The notes under the pieces were generated by a model. The model saw only the letters and a list, made by a program, of their open reading frames with translations, made no database searches and was not told the DNA's origin. From Flavonifractor sp. An10 (GTDB taxonomy: Bacteria > Bacillota > Clostridia > Oscillospirales > Oscillospiraceae): 64,000 bases of DNA. The stretch is from positions 310,001 to 374,000 of the forward strand of contig NZ_NFMB01000002.1 in the NCBI RefSeq assembly GCF_002161215.1, in the 5' to 3' direction. The position numbers and the translations under genes are program-made. Positions within the stretch are counted from its first letter, which is position 1; each line of letters begins with the position of its first letter. Below are positions 1 to 7,383 of this stretch, one piece after another.

Positions 1-363
1 GGCCAGCATGGCGTCCAGGGCGGCCCGCTGGGCCCGGCGGCGGGAGAGCCGGGGGCGGAGGGCGCCGTTTTCCTCTTCCAGGGCTTCCACCGTGAAGCAC
101 ACCGGCCTGCCCACCCGGGAGAGGATGGCGATCTCCCGGGTGGTGCCCTCGGCGATGCCCAGGGCGGCCTCCTCCCGGGGGATCACCCCGGTGAAGGGCC
201 CCACGGTCACCAGCAGATTGTGGCCCTCGTCGCACAGCTGGGCCACCCCCTCCAGGACGGTTTTCTCCTCCATGGCCCGGCGGAGTGTGCCGGCGGAGGC
301 GCAGGCGGCCTCGTTTTCCGGTGTATGCAGCAGACGCCCCTCGGGCGGATAGCGGCTCGTCAA
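1..363 (-). CDS. S1-like RNA-binding domain protein, C-terminus cut by window edge
   Basis: Partial gene on the minus strand; the 3' part lies beyond the window. The frame opens Leu(start)-Thr-Ser-Arg-Tyr-Pro-Pro-Glu-Gly and contains LCDEGHNLLVTVG, then GVIPREEAALGIAEG and EIAILSRVGRPVCF. This resembles the N-terminal part of the S1-like proteins annotated as '30S ribosomal protein S1' in Clostridia. No ATG is available upstream before the in-frame stop. I chose TTG at 361-363 because AGAAAGGA sits about 9 nt before it; an upstream in-frame TTG is the alternative. Expected role is binding of RNA, but only the N-terminal third is visible. It is divergent from the DUF951-hisC unit. Confidence 0.6.
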   Translation of the reverse strand, partial: MTSRYPPEGRLLHTPENEAACASAGTLRRAMEEKTVLEGVAQLCDEGHNLLVTVGPFTGVIPREEAALGIAEGTTREIAILSRVGRPVCFTVEALEEENGALRPRLSRRRAQRAALDAMLA

Positions 364-436
364 TATGACCAAATCCTTTCTCGGCTCCAGGCGCTTTTTT
401 CTTACCCAACCACTATATGCGCCCCCTCCGGTTGAA

Positions 437-465
437 TTGACAGGGGCGGAGCGGGAATTTATAAT
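437..465 (+). promoter_or_regulatory. sigma-A promoter for the DUF951-hisC operon
   Basis: TTGACA (437-442), 17-nt spacer, TATAAT (460-465): a consensus promoter about 70 nt upstream of the DUF951 start. The leader carries a short GC palindrome near 497-515. Confidence 0.85.
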
Positions 466-534
466 ATAGACATCTGATGCTTTACACAAATAAAGCGCGC
501 GGCCCGGCCGCGCGGAGAGAAGGGGGCGCGGCGC

Positions 535-726
535 GTGGACATTCACGTGGGCGATGTACTGGAACTGAAAAAGGAGCACCCCTGCGGCAGCCGGCGGTGG
601 CTGGTGCTGCGGGTGGGCATGGACTTCCGCCTGCGCTGCGAGGGCTGCGGCCACGAGGTCATGCTGCCCCGGAGCAAGGCGGAAAAGAGCATCCGGAAGA
701 TTCTGCGGGAGGAGGGGACGGAATGA
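535..726 (+). CDS. DUF951 family small protein
   Basis: 63 residues starting with GTG at 535, with an AGAAGGGGG ribosome site just upstream. It carries the family features VGDVLELKKEHPCGS and the cysteine cluster CEGCGH followed by VMLPRSKAEKSIRKI. Families of this type (YyzM-like) are small nucleic-acid-binding-type beta proteins in Firmicutes with no firm function. Its stop overlaps the hisC start (ATGA), so the two are translationally coupled. Confidence 0.85.
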   Translation: MDIHVGDVLELKKEHPCGSRRWLVLRVGMDFRLRCEGCGHEVMLPRSKAEKSIRKILREEGTE

Positions 727-1781
727 AGGAATTTTGGAGCGCGCGGGCCAGGAGCCTGACCCCCTATGTGCCGGGGGAGCAGCCCCAGGGCCAGACCTTT
801 ATCAAGCTCAACACCAACGAGAACCCCTATCCCCCCGCGCCGGCGGCCCTGGCGGCCATCCGGGCGGCGGCGGACGGCACCCTGCGGCTCTACCCCGACC
901 CGGAGTGCGGCGTTCTGCGGCAGGCCCTGGCGGAGACCTACGGCCTGCGGCCGGAAAACGTGTTCGTGGGCAACGGCTCCGACGAGGTGCTGGCCCTGTG
1001 CTTCCAGGCCTTTTTTGACCCGGGGCGGGAGATCCTCTTTCCCGACGTGACCTACAGCTTCTACCCGGTGTTCGCCCAGCTGTACGGCTTGGACTACCGG
1101 GAGGTGCCCCTGAACGACGACTTCTCCCTGCCGCTGGAGCCCCTCCTGGGCGGGAACGGCGGCGTGGTGATCGCCAACCCCAACGCCCCCACCGGACAGG
1201 CGGTGGGCCTGGACGCCGTCCGCGCCCTGCTGGAGGGGAATCCCCGGGCGGTGGTGCTGGTGGACGAGGCCTATGTGGACTTCGGGGCCGCCTCCGCCGC
1301 GGAGCTGGTGGGGGAGTACCCCAACCTGGTGGTGGTGCAGACCATGTCCAAGTCCCGCGCCCTGGCGGGCCTGCGGGTGGGCTATGCCCTGGCGGACGGG
1401 AACCTGATCGCCGCCCTCCACAGCGTGAAGAACTCCTTCAACTCCTACACCCTGGATCGGCTGGCCCTGGCCGGGGCGGCGGGGGCCCTGTCGGAGCCGG
1501 ACTATCTGCGCCAGACGGCGGAGAAGATCATAGCCACCCGGGCGCGGACAACGGCGGCCCTGCGGGCCATGGGCTTCCAGGTGGCGGACTCGGCGGCCAA
1601 CTTCCTCTTTGTCTCCCACCCAGCGGTGGCGGCCAAGACCCTGCTGGACGGCCTGCGGGCGCGGGGAATCCTGGTGCGCTGGTGGGACAGGCCCCGCATC
1701 TCCAACCACCTGCGCATCACCGTGGGCACCGACGGGGAGATGGACGCCCTGCTGAGCGCCCTGGAGGAGCTGGTGCCGTGA
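723..1781 (+). CDS. hisC: histidinol-phosphate aminotransferase
   Basis: A 352-residue fold type I PLP aminotransferase. It would convert imidazole acetol phosphate to histidinol phosphate with glutamate as amino donor (histidine synthesis, cytosol). Visible signatures: KLNTNENPYPP at residues 28-38, VGNGSDEVL near 82-90, ANPNAPTG near 151-158, DEAYVDF near 181-187 and the PLP lysine in TMSKSRALAGLRVGY (K210). I chose ATG 723, coupled by overlap to DUF951, over a longer frame without family similarity. It lies outside any his operon here, so a role on a related phosphate substrate cannot be excluded. Its stop overlaps the next GTG start. Confidence 0.88.
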   Translation: MKEFWSARARSLTPYVPGEQPQGQTFIKLNTNENPYPPAPAALAAIRAAADGTLRLYPDPECGVLRQALAETYGLRPENVFVGNGSDEVLALCFQAFFDPGREILFPDVTYSFYPVFAQLYGLDYREVPLNDDFSLPLEPLLGGNGGVVIANPNAPTGQAVGLDAVRALLEGNPRAVVLVDEAYVDFGAASAAELVGEYPNLVVVQTMSKSRALAGLRVGYALADGNLIAALHSVKNSFNSYTLDRLALAGAAGALSEPDYLRQTAEKIIATRARTTAALRAMGFQVADSAANFLFVSHPAVAAKTLLDGLRARGILVRWWDRPRISNHLRITVGTDGEMDALLSALEELVP

Positions 1782-2650
1782 GATACGAGGGGAACATCTA
1801 CCGCCCGCCGGGGGAGTGGAAAAGCTACCTGCTGCAAGTCACGGTGGGTTGCTCCCACAACGCCTGTACCTTCTGTGGCATGTATAAGGACAAGCGCTAC
1901 CGGGTGCGCCCCCTGGAGGAGATCTTCGAGGACATTGCCATGGCGAAGGCGGCCTACGGGGACGTGAACCGGGTATTCCTCTGCGACGGGGACGCGGTGG
2001 CCATGGATACCGCCGATCTTCTGGCGGTGCTGAAAAAGCTCTATGAGACCTTCCCCTCCCTGGAGCGGGTCAACGCCTACGCCGGGCCGGTGAGCACCCT
2101 GGCCAGGACGGCCGGGGAGCTGAAGGCCCTGCGGGAGGCGGGGCTGGCCCGGCTCTACCTGGGGGTGGAGAGCGGCAGCGACACGGTGCTGAAGGCGGTG
2201 CGCAAGGGCGTGGACGCCGCGGGCATGCTGGAGGCGGGCCGCCGCCTGGTGTCCGCCGGCTTCGATGTGTGGGTGATGGTGCTCATCGGCCTGGCCGGGC
2301 CGGGGACGGCCTCCCGGGCCCACGCCCTAGACACGGCGGCCATGATCAACGCCATGGGGCCCCGCCACCTGTCCGCCCTGACCTATATCCCCGAGCGGGG
2401 CACCGTGCTGGGCCGGGCGGTGGAGCGGGGGGCGTTTCAGCTCCTCACCGCCCGGGAGGCCCTGGAGGAGACCCGGCTGCTGCTGGAGCATCTGGAGGTC
2501 AATCCCCTCCACTTCACCAGCGACCACGCCTCCAACTACCTGCCGTTGAAGGGCGGCCTGCCCGAGGACAGGGGGCGGCTGCTGACCCTGATCGACCAGG
2601 CCCTGGCGGGGGAGCGGGGCGTGCGGGCCGAGCAGTGGCGGGGCCTGTAA
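1778..2650 (+). CDS. radical SAM protein, uncharacterised clostridial family
   Basis: 290 residues from GTG 1778, overlapping the hisC stop (GTGA), so likely co-translated. Near residue 23 it has GCSHNACTFCGMYKDKRYRVR: the cysteines are spaced CX4CX2C rather than the classical CX3CX2C. As I recall, this spacing occurs in a clostridial family annotated simply as radical SAM protein. A later stretch, LYLGVESGSDTVLKAVRKG, is the usual SAM-radical barrel strand that binds the substrate side. The family is probably cytosolic and 4Fe-4S dependent; the substrate is unknown. A longer upstream frame is rejected because it only reads hisC out of frame. Confidence 0.8.
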   Translation: MRYEGNIYRPPGEWKSYLLQVTVGCSHNACTFCGMYKDKRYRVRPLEEIFEDIAMAKAAYGDVNRVFLCDGDAVAMDTADLLAVLKKLYETFPSLERVNAYAGPVSTLARTAGELKALREAGLARLYLGVESGSDTVLKAVRKGVDAAGMLEAGRRLVSAGFDVWVMVLIGLAGPGTASRAHALDTAAMINAMGPRHLSALTYIPERGTVLGRAVERGAFQLLTAREALEETRLLLEHLEVNPLHFTSDHASNYLPLKGGLPEDRGRLLTLIDQALAGERGVRAEQWRGL

Positions 2651-2668
2651 GAGGAAAGGAAGAGGAAC

Positions 2669-3010
2669 ATGGAAGACAACCATCTGCACATCCTGTGGAC
2701 AAACGCCGACCCGGTGGTGTTCGACAAGATGGTCATGATGTATGCGGTGAACAGCCTGGTGCGGGGCTGGTGGGAGCGGGTGACGGTGATCCTCTGGGGG
2801 GAGACCGCCCGCCTGGCCGCCCGGGACACCGGGGTGAAAGAGCGCATCCAGCTGGCCATGGATCAGGGGGTGAAGTTCTCCGCCTGCATCACCTGCGCCC
2901 GGGAGCTGGGCGTGGAGGAACAGCTGCGGGACATGGGGCTGGAGGTCATCTCCTGGGGCCCGCCCCTCACCGAGCTGCTGAAGGCCAGGGCGCCCCTGCT
3001 CACCGTCTGA
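2669..3010 (+). CDS. DsrE/DsrF-like family protein
   Basis: 113 residues, 18 nt after the radical SAM gene, with GAGGAAAGGAAGAGG as ribosome site. It shows the DsrE-like alpha/beta pattern: HILWTNADPVVFDKMVMMYA, then WERVTVILWGETARL, KERIQLAMDQGVKFSACITCA and LGVEEQLRDMGLEVI. The CITCA cysteines lie where sulfur-relay DsrE proteins carry their acceptor cysteine. It may take part in sulfur or small-molecule handling with the upstream radical SAM enzyme, but that is inference from adjacency. A strong terminator follows directly. Confidence 0.8.
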   Translation: MEDNHLHILWTNADPVVFDKMVMMYAVNSLVRGWWERVTVILWGETARLAARDTGVKERIQLAMDQGVKFSACITCARELGVEEQLRDMGLEVISWGPPLTELLKARAPLLTV

Positions 3011-3022
3011 CGGGTTTATACA

Positions 3023-3060
3023 AGAAGCTGACAGGCATTTTGCCTGTCAGCTTCTTTTTT
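3023..3060 (+). terminator. rho-independent terminator after the hisC-DsrE operon
   Basis: AGAAGCTGACAGGCA pairs with TGCCTGTCAGCTTCT around a TTT loop and is followed by a T run at 3054-3060. Confidence 0.9.
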
Positions 3061-3142
3061 GCCCTGTCCCGGATCTGACCTTTTTTGTGGACGGGGGCCT
3101 CTATAATGGGACGTGGCGGGCCGGCCGGGAGGGGGAAGCGGG

Positions 3143-4000
3143 ATGACGGTGATCTATCTGGATGAGCTGTTCCTGCTGAACTTCGTGGTGGACTACCTGC
3201 TGCTGCTGGCCGCCGGACGGCTGTGCGGCGAGGTGCTCCGCCGGGGCTGGCTGGCCCTGGGCGCCGCCGTGGGCGCGGGCTACGCCGCCGCCGCCTTCCT
3301 GCCGGGGATGGGCTTCCTCCTTCACCCCCTGTGCAAGCTGGCGGCGGCGGTGCTGGCTCTGCTGGCGGGCTACGGCCGCAGCCGGCACCTGCTGCGGGTG
3401 GGGCTGGTGTTCTTCGCCGTGTCCGCCGCCTTCGGGGGCGGGATTTTTGCCCTCCAGCTGCTGGGCGGCCAGGGGCTCACCCTGCGCAGCGGGATTCTGT
3501 ACTCCGCCATGGATCTGCGGCTCATCCTCCTGTCGGCGGCGGGGTGCTATGTGCTCATCACCCTGGTGCTCCAGCGGACGGCAAGGCACACCGCCGCCCG
3601 GCGGGAGCTGGCGCCCGTCCTGCTCACCCTGGAGGGGCGGCGGGTGGCCCTCACCGCCCTGGTGGACACGGGCAACACTCTCACCGACCCGGCCACCGGC
3701 CGGCCGGTGATGGTGGCGGAGGGGGAGAAGGTGGCCAGGCTTTTCCCCGCCGGGCAGGCCCCGTCGGGGGAGGAGCTGCGCCGCCCGGTGGACGCCCTGG
3801 AGCGGCTGGGCCGCCAGGGGTGGCAGGGGCGGTGCCGCCTGCTGCCCTACCGGGCGGTGGGGGTGGAGTGCGGCATGCTGCTGGCCCTGCGGCTGGACGG
3901 GGCGAAGGTGGGCACGGAGGACTACGGCCGGCTGCTGCTGGCCCTGTCGCCCACCCCCCTCACCGACGGGGGCGGCTACAGCGCGCTGATTGGTACATAA
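3143..4000 (+). CDS. spoIIGA: sigma-E processing peptidase SpoIIGA
   Basis: 285 residues from ATG 3143, preceded by GGGAGGGGG. The N-terminal half contains five hydrophobic segments (from VIYLDELFLLNFVVDYLLLL onward). The C-terminal domain has the aspartic protease motif ALVDTGNTL with D175. SpoIIGA is the membrane protease that, on a signal from the forespore, removes the pro-sequence of sigma-E in the mother cell. The sigE gene is 27 nt downstream, the classical arrangement. A start 30 nt further upstream (3113) is possible but has no good ribosome site. A weak TATAAT at 3102-3107 lies upstream without a clear -35, as expected for a Spo0A-activated promoter (inference). Confidence 0.93.
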   Translation: MTVIYLDELFLLNFVVDYLLLLAAGRLCGEVLRRGWLALGAAVGAGYAAAAFLPGMGFLLHPLCKLAAAVLALLAGYGRSRHLLRVGLVFFAVSAAFGGGIFALQLLGGQGLTLRSGILYSAMDLRLILLSAAGCYVLITLVLQRTARHTAARRELAPVLLTLEGRRVALTALVDTGNTLTDPATGRPVMVAEGEKVARLFPAGQAPSGEELRRPVDALERLGRQGWQGRCRLLPYRAVGVECGMLLALRLDGAKVGTEDYGRLLLALSPTPLTDGGGYSALIGT

Positions 4001-4027
4001 ATCAACACGGAGTGCGGGGGTGCGGAT

Positions 4028-4750
4028 ATGAAGAGCTGGAAACTGCGGTGGTATGCGGCGCTGCAGCGGATCCTGGCCCGGCTGGGGCTCAGGCTGCCGG
4101 GCAAGATCATGTACATCGGGGGGAGCGACACCCTGCCGCCCCCTCTCTCCAAGGATGAGGAGGCGGAGCTGATCGCCCGGCTGGACGGGGGCGACGAGGG
4201 GGTGAAGAGCCAGCTCATCGAGCGCAACCTCCGCCTGGTGGTGTACATCGCCCGCCGGTTTGAGAACACCGGCGTGGGCATCGAGGATCTTATCTCCATC
4301 GGCACCATCGGGCTCATCAAGGCCATCAACACCTATCAGCCCGCCAAAAACATCAAGCTGGCCACCTACGCCTCCCGGTGCATTGAGAACGAGATCCTCA
4401 TGCACCTGCGCAAGACCGCCAACCTGAAAAGTGAGGTGTCCTTCGATGAGCCGCTGAACACCGACTGGGACGGCAACGAGCTGCTCCTGTCCGACATCCT
4501 GGGCACCGAGGGGGACGTGGTCATGAAGCCCATCGAGGCCGACGTGGATCGCCAGCTCCTCTCCGACGCCCTGGAGAAGCTGGAGGAGCGGGAGCGGCGG
4601 ATCATCACCATGCGCTTCGGCCTGGACGGCCGGCCTGAGCGCACCCAGAAGGAGGTGGCCGACCAGCTGGGCATCTCCCAGTCCTACATCTCCCGGCTGG
4701 AGAAGCGCATCATCAACCGCCTGAAGCGGGAGATCCTGAAGATGCTGTGA
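4028..4750 (+). CDS. sigE: RNA polymerase sporulation sigma factor sigma-E
   Basis: 240 residues, the usual length. The N-terminal ~29 residues form an amphipathic pro-sequence ending in [18 protein letters not shown], which matches the SpoIIGA cleavage region of pro-sigma-E. Region 2 is seen in [20 protein letters not shown] followed by [15 protein letters not shown], and region 4 in [20 protein letters not shown] with the helix-turn-helix [20 protein letters not shown]. It directs mother-cell gene expression after asymmetric division. It is co-transcribed with spoIIGA; sigG, often the next gene in Bacillus and Clostridia, is not here. Confidence 0.96.
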   Translation: MKSWKLRWYAALQRILARLGLRLPGKIMYIGGSDTLPPPLSKDEEAELIARLDGGDEGVKSQLIERNLRLVVYIARRFENTGVGIEDLISIGTIGLIKAINTYQPAKNIKLATYASRCIENEILMHLRKTANLKSEVSFDEPLNTDWDGNELLLSDILGTEGDVVMKPIEADVDRQLLSDALEKLEERERRIITMRFGLDGRPERTQKEVADQLGISQSYISRLEKRIINRLKREILKML

Positions 4751-4759
4751 GTCCCGCTG

Positions 4760-4788
4760 TTGACAAATGGTTGGAAATGGGCTACGAT
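4760..4788 (+). promoter_or_regulatory. sigma-A promoter for the AbrB-like gene
   Basis: TTGACA (4760-4765), 17-nt spacer, TACGAT (4783-4788), starting just after the sigE stop; ATG follows 42 nt later. Confidence 0.75.
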
Positions 4789-4829
4789 TCCCATTAGAGA
4801 GAAATGTAATCCATACAGGAGGGATTCGG

Positions 4830-5048
4830 ATGGAAAAAATGGCCGTGCCGGAGGGGAAGTACCTGGCCTCCGTCAAGGTGGGCCCCAAGGGGCAGATTGT
4901 CATTCCCAAGGAAGCGCGGGAGCTGTTCGGCATTCAGCCCGGCGACACCCTGCTGCTGCTGGCGGATGTGAACCGGGGCATTGCCCTCCAGACCTTTGAG
5001 AAGGCCGACCCCATCTTTGCCGAGGTGTTTGCCGGGGGAGAGGGGTAG
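4830..5048 (+). CDS. AbrB/SpoVT-family transcriptional regulator
   Basis: 72 residues from ATG 4830 with ACAGGAGGG upstream; the longer frame from 4767 overlaps the promoter and is rejected. It contains the swapped-hairpin AbrB DNA-binding motif: ASVKVGPKGQIVIPKEAREL followed by FGIQPGDTLLLLAD. Proteins of this size act as dimers or tetramers binding AT-rich operators. The target is unknown; the glycosyltransferase gene next door has its own promoter and an AT-rich stretch upstream of its start, so it is a plausible target (inference). Confidence 0.88.
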   Translation: MEKMAVPEGKYLASVKVGPKGQIVIPKEARELFGIQPGDTLLLLADVNRGIALQTFEKADPIFAEVFAGGEG

Positions 5049-5062
5049 AGGAAAGAAACCAG

Positions 5063-5090
5063 AAGCCGCGCCGAAGAGCGCGGCTTTTTT
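5063..5090 (+). terminator. terminator after the AbrB-like gene
   Basis: AGCCGCGC / GCGCGGCT hairpin with CGAAGA loop followed by six T. Confidence 0.88.
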
Positions 5091-5093
5091 GGC

Positions 5094-5122
5094 TTGACAA
5101 GAGAGACTGGAAGTGATATAAG
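5094..5122 (+). promoter_or_regulatory. promoter and AT-rich leader of the glycosyltransferase gene
   Basis: TTGACA (5094-5099), exact 17-nt spacer, TATAAG (5117-5122). Between it and the gene lies the repetitive stretch GTAATACTAATAATACTATG (5130-5149), a possible operator. Confidence 0.82.
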
Positions 5123-5161
5123 TAAGAAAAGTAATACTAATAATACTATGGAGGAGATACC

Positions 5162-6364
5162 ATGAGCCGGATCGCCTTTTTCTCCATCCCAGCCCACGGC
5201 CACACCAACCCCACGGTGGAGGTGGTGCGCACCCTGGCGGCACGGGGCCACCGGGTGCGCTACTACTCCTTTGAGGAATTCCGGGGAAGGCTGGAGGGCG
5301 CGGGAGCGGAGTTTGTGCCCTGTGATTCCTATCTGCCCCCGGCGCCCCGGGACGTGGAGCGGCGCATCGGCCGGGACTTCGCCAGCCTGATCGGCATGGT
5401 GGTGGATGTGACGGCGGCCATGGAGGAGCAGGTGCTGGGGGAGCTGGCGGCGTTCCGGCCCCACTGCATCGTGGCCGACTCCCTGTGCATCTGGGGCAAG
5501 CTGTACGCCGAACGGCTGGGGATCCCTCTGGTGTGCTCCACCACCACCTTTGCCTTTGACCAGGTGACCGCCAGGGGGATGCGCCCCCGCCCCGGGGAGC
5601 TGCTCCGCACCCTGGCGGGTGTGCCCAGGATCGGGAAAAAGATGGCCCTGCTGCGGGCCCACGGCTACCGGGCGGAAAAGCTGACGGATCTGATCCAGAA
5701 CGACAGCTCCACCGACACCATTGTCTATACCTCCCGGGCCTTCCAGCCCGGCGGGGAGCGATTTGGGGAGCGGGTGGCCTTTGTGGGGCCCGTCCTGCCG
5801 GAGCTCCCCGCCCCGGCGGAGCGGGGGAACCGGCCCCTCATCTATGTGTCCCTGGGCACAGTGATGAACCGGAACGCCCGCTTTTACCGGAACTGCGCGG
5901 AGGCCCTGGGGGGCGGCCCCTGGGACGTGCTGATGTCGGTGGGGAGCGGGGAGCGCGCGGCCTCGCTGGGGGCCCTGCCCCCCAACGTGCGGGCGGAGGC
6001 CCGGGTGGATCAGCTCCGGGTGCTCCAGGCCACCCACCTGTTTGTGACCCACTGCGGCATGAACAGCGTCAGCGAGAGCATCTGGCAGGGGGTGCCCATG
6101 GTGCTCTCCCCCCAGCAGTCGGAGGAGCGCATGGTGGCCCGCCGGGCCGCGGAGCTGGGGGCGGGGCTCCTGCTGAAGCGCTCAGGCCCGGCGGCCATCC
6201 GGGCCGCGGTGGAGGAGGTGCTGTCCCGCCGGGCGGACTACTGCCGGGCCATAGAGCCCCTGGCCGCCGGCTTCCGGGCCGCCGGAGGGGCCCTGCGGGC
6301 GGCGGAGCACATCGAGGGCGTGATCGCCCGGCGGAGCGGCGTGGCCCGCCCGCAGCTCCCATGA
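5162..6364 (+). CDS. macrolide-family glycosyltransferase (GT1, MGT type)
   Basis: 400 residues, normal for GT1 enzymes. The N-terminal Rossmann domain begins RIAFFSIPAHGHTNPTVEVV, where the His of PAHGH is the catalytic base position of MGT/UGT enzymes. The C-terminal nucleotide-sugar domain contains LIYVSLGTVMN, then THLFVTHCGMNSVSESIWQG and VPMVLSPQQSEE, the donor-binding block. Such enzymes transfer glucose from UDP-glucose to hydroxylated hydrophobic acceptors; MGT members inactivate macrolides. The real acceptor cannot be read from sequence. It is a single-gene unit with its own promoter and terminator. Confidence 0.87.
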   Translation: MSRIAFFSIPAHGHTNPTVEVVRTLAARGHRVRYYSFEEFRGRLEGAGAEFVPCDSYLPPAPRDVERRIGRDFASLIGMVVDVTAAMEEQVLGELAAFRPHCIVADSLCIWGKLYAERLGIPLVCSTTTFAFDQVTARGMRPRPGELLRTLAGVPRIGKKMALLRAHGYRAEKLTDLIQNDSSTDTIVYTSRAFQPGGERFGERVAFVGPVLPELPAPAERGNRPLIYVSLGTVMNRNARFYRNCAEALGGGPWDVLMSVGSGERAASLGALPPNVRAEARVDQLRVLQATHLFVTHCGMNSVSESIWQGVPMVLSPQQSEERMVARRAAELGAGLLLKRSGPAAIRAAVEEVLSRRADYCRAIEPLAAGFRAAGGALRAAEHIEGVIARRSGVARPQLP

Positions 6365-6381
6365 CGGCGTCTCGGGACAGC

Positions 6382-6419
6382 AAAAAAGAGATGCGGATGA
6401 AAATCCGCATCTCTTTTTT
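6382..6419. terminator. bidirectional terminator between convergent genes
   Basis: AAAAAAGAGATGCGGA pairs with TCCGCATCTCTTTTTT. A-run and T-run on either side allow it to end both the glycosyltransferase and the fatty acid operon. Confidence 0.92.
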
Positions 6420-6424
6420 GACGT

Positions 6425-6880
6425 TCAGGTTGTCTCCGCCTGGCCCAGATCCACCTCGGGCATCAGCTCCTGATCCACGATGGCCAGCATCTCCTCCAGC
6501 TTGGCGCACTCCTCGGGGGAGAAGCGCTCCCGGATGCGCTCGGTTACCATATGGACATAGTCGTTGCTGATGTTGTAGTAGTCCTTGTACTTCTGGGTAA
6601 CCTGGAGGTGGTACTCCCGCTTGTCGTGCTCCGACTGGATCTTCTGGATATAGCCCTTTCGGATGAGACTGTTGATCTTGTAGGCCGCATTGGGCGGGGA
6701 GATCTTCATGAAGGAGGCGAACTCGTTGACGGTGGGGGAGCCCAGGGCCTGGATGGTCTCCATGGCGAAGGTCTCCACAGTGGTCAGGCTGGCCTCCCGG
6801 TTCTGAAAGCGGGCGAAGATCTCCTGGTAGAAGTGCAGCTTGAATTTGGTATACACGATTTCAAATTTCTCTTCCAGCAT
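6425..6880 (-). CDS. MarR-family regulator at the end of the fatty acid operon (FabT-like)
   Basis: 151 residues from ATG 6878-6880. The winged helix is visible in SLTTVETFAMETIQALGSPT, then VNEFASFMKISPPNAAYKIN and SLIRKGYIQKIQSEHDKREY. MarR regulators linked to fab genes (FabT) repress type II fatty acid synthesis in Firmicutes, usually with acyl-ACP as co-repressor. Here the gene is last in the operon, 62 nt after fabZ, rather than first as in streptococci. The probable site is the palindrome at 16880-16907. Function as FabT is inferred from context; the MarR fold is seen. Confidence 0.82.
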   Translation of the reverse strand: MLEEKFEIVYTKFKLHFYQEIFARFQNREASLTTVETFAMETIQALGSPTVNEFASFMKISPPNAAYKINSLIRKGYIQKIQSEHDKREYHLQVTQKYKDYYNISNDYVHMVTERIRERFSPEECAKLEEMLAIVDQELMPEVDLGQAETT

Positions 6881-6942
6881 ACTGGGCCTCCGCGTCCAAA
6901 GTGATAGGGGTTCTCTCTTCCTCATTGCGGAGGGGCAAGGGT

Positions 6943-7380
6943 TCAGGCGTTGGGGGCCAGGGCGAAGGTGAGCTCCGCCGTGACGGCGGCCTTGCCGTCC
7001 ACGGTGGCCTTGGCCTCGGCCACCGCCACCGGGCCCTTCTGCTTGATGATGGTGCACTCCAGCTCCAGCACGTCGCCGGGGGTGACCTGCTTGCGGAAGC
7101 GGGCGTTCTTGATGCCGCCGAACAGGCCGATCTTCCCCTTGTTCTCCGGCATGGACAGCATGGCCACGGCGCCCACCTGGGCCAGGGCCTCCAGGATGAG
7201 CACGCCGGGCATCACGTGGTACTGAGGGAAGTGGCCCTGGAAAAAGGGCTCGTTGACGGTGACGCACTTGATCCCCTTGGCCCACTTGCCCACCTCGCCG
7301 TCCACGATGCGATCCACCAGGGCGAAGGGGTAGCGGTGGGGGATGATCTCCGCGATCTGATTGGAATTCAGCTGCAGCAT
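6943..7380 (-). CDS. fabZ: 3-hydroxyacyl-ACP dehydratase FabZ
   Basis: 145 residues, single hot-dog fold. The active-site helix shows [20 protein letters not shown] followed by EALAQVGAV, with the catalytic His in GHFP and Glu in EALAQ. N-terminus [19 protein letters not shown] is typical. It dehydrates 3-hydroxyacyl-ACP to trans-2-enoyl-ACP, the step before FabK. It begins 3 nt after the fabF stop. No fabN/fabM-type isomerase is visible in the window, so how unsaturated chains are made is not shown here. Confidence 0.96.
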   Translation of the reverse strand: MLQLNSNQIAEIIPHRYPFALVDRIVDGEVGKWAKGIKCVTVNEPFFQGHFPQYHVMPGVLILEALAQVGAVAMLSMPENKGKIGLFGGIKNARFRKQVTPGDVLELECTIIKQKGPVAVAEAKATVDGKAAVTAELTFALAPNA

Positions 7381-7383
7381 CTC

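Noticed and set aside
3101-4933. 610-residue minus-strand open frame opposite spoIIGA-sigE
   Set aside because: Shadow; crosses two well-defined plus-strand genes and a promoter.
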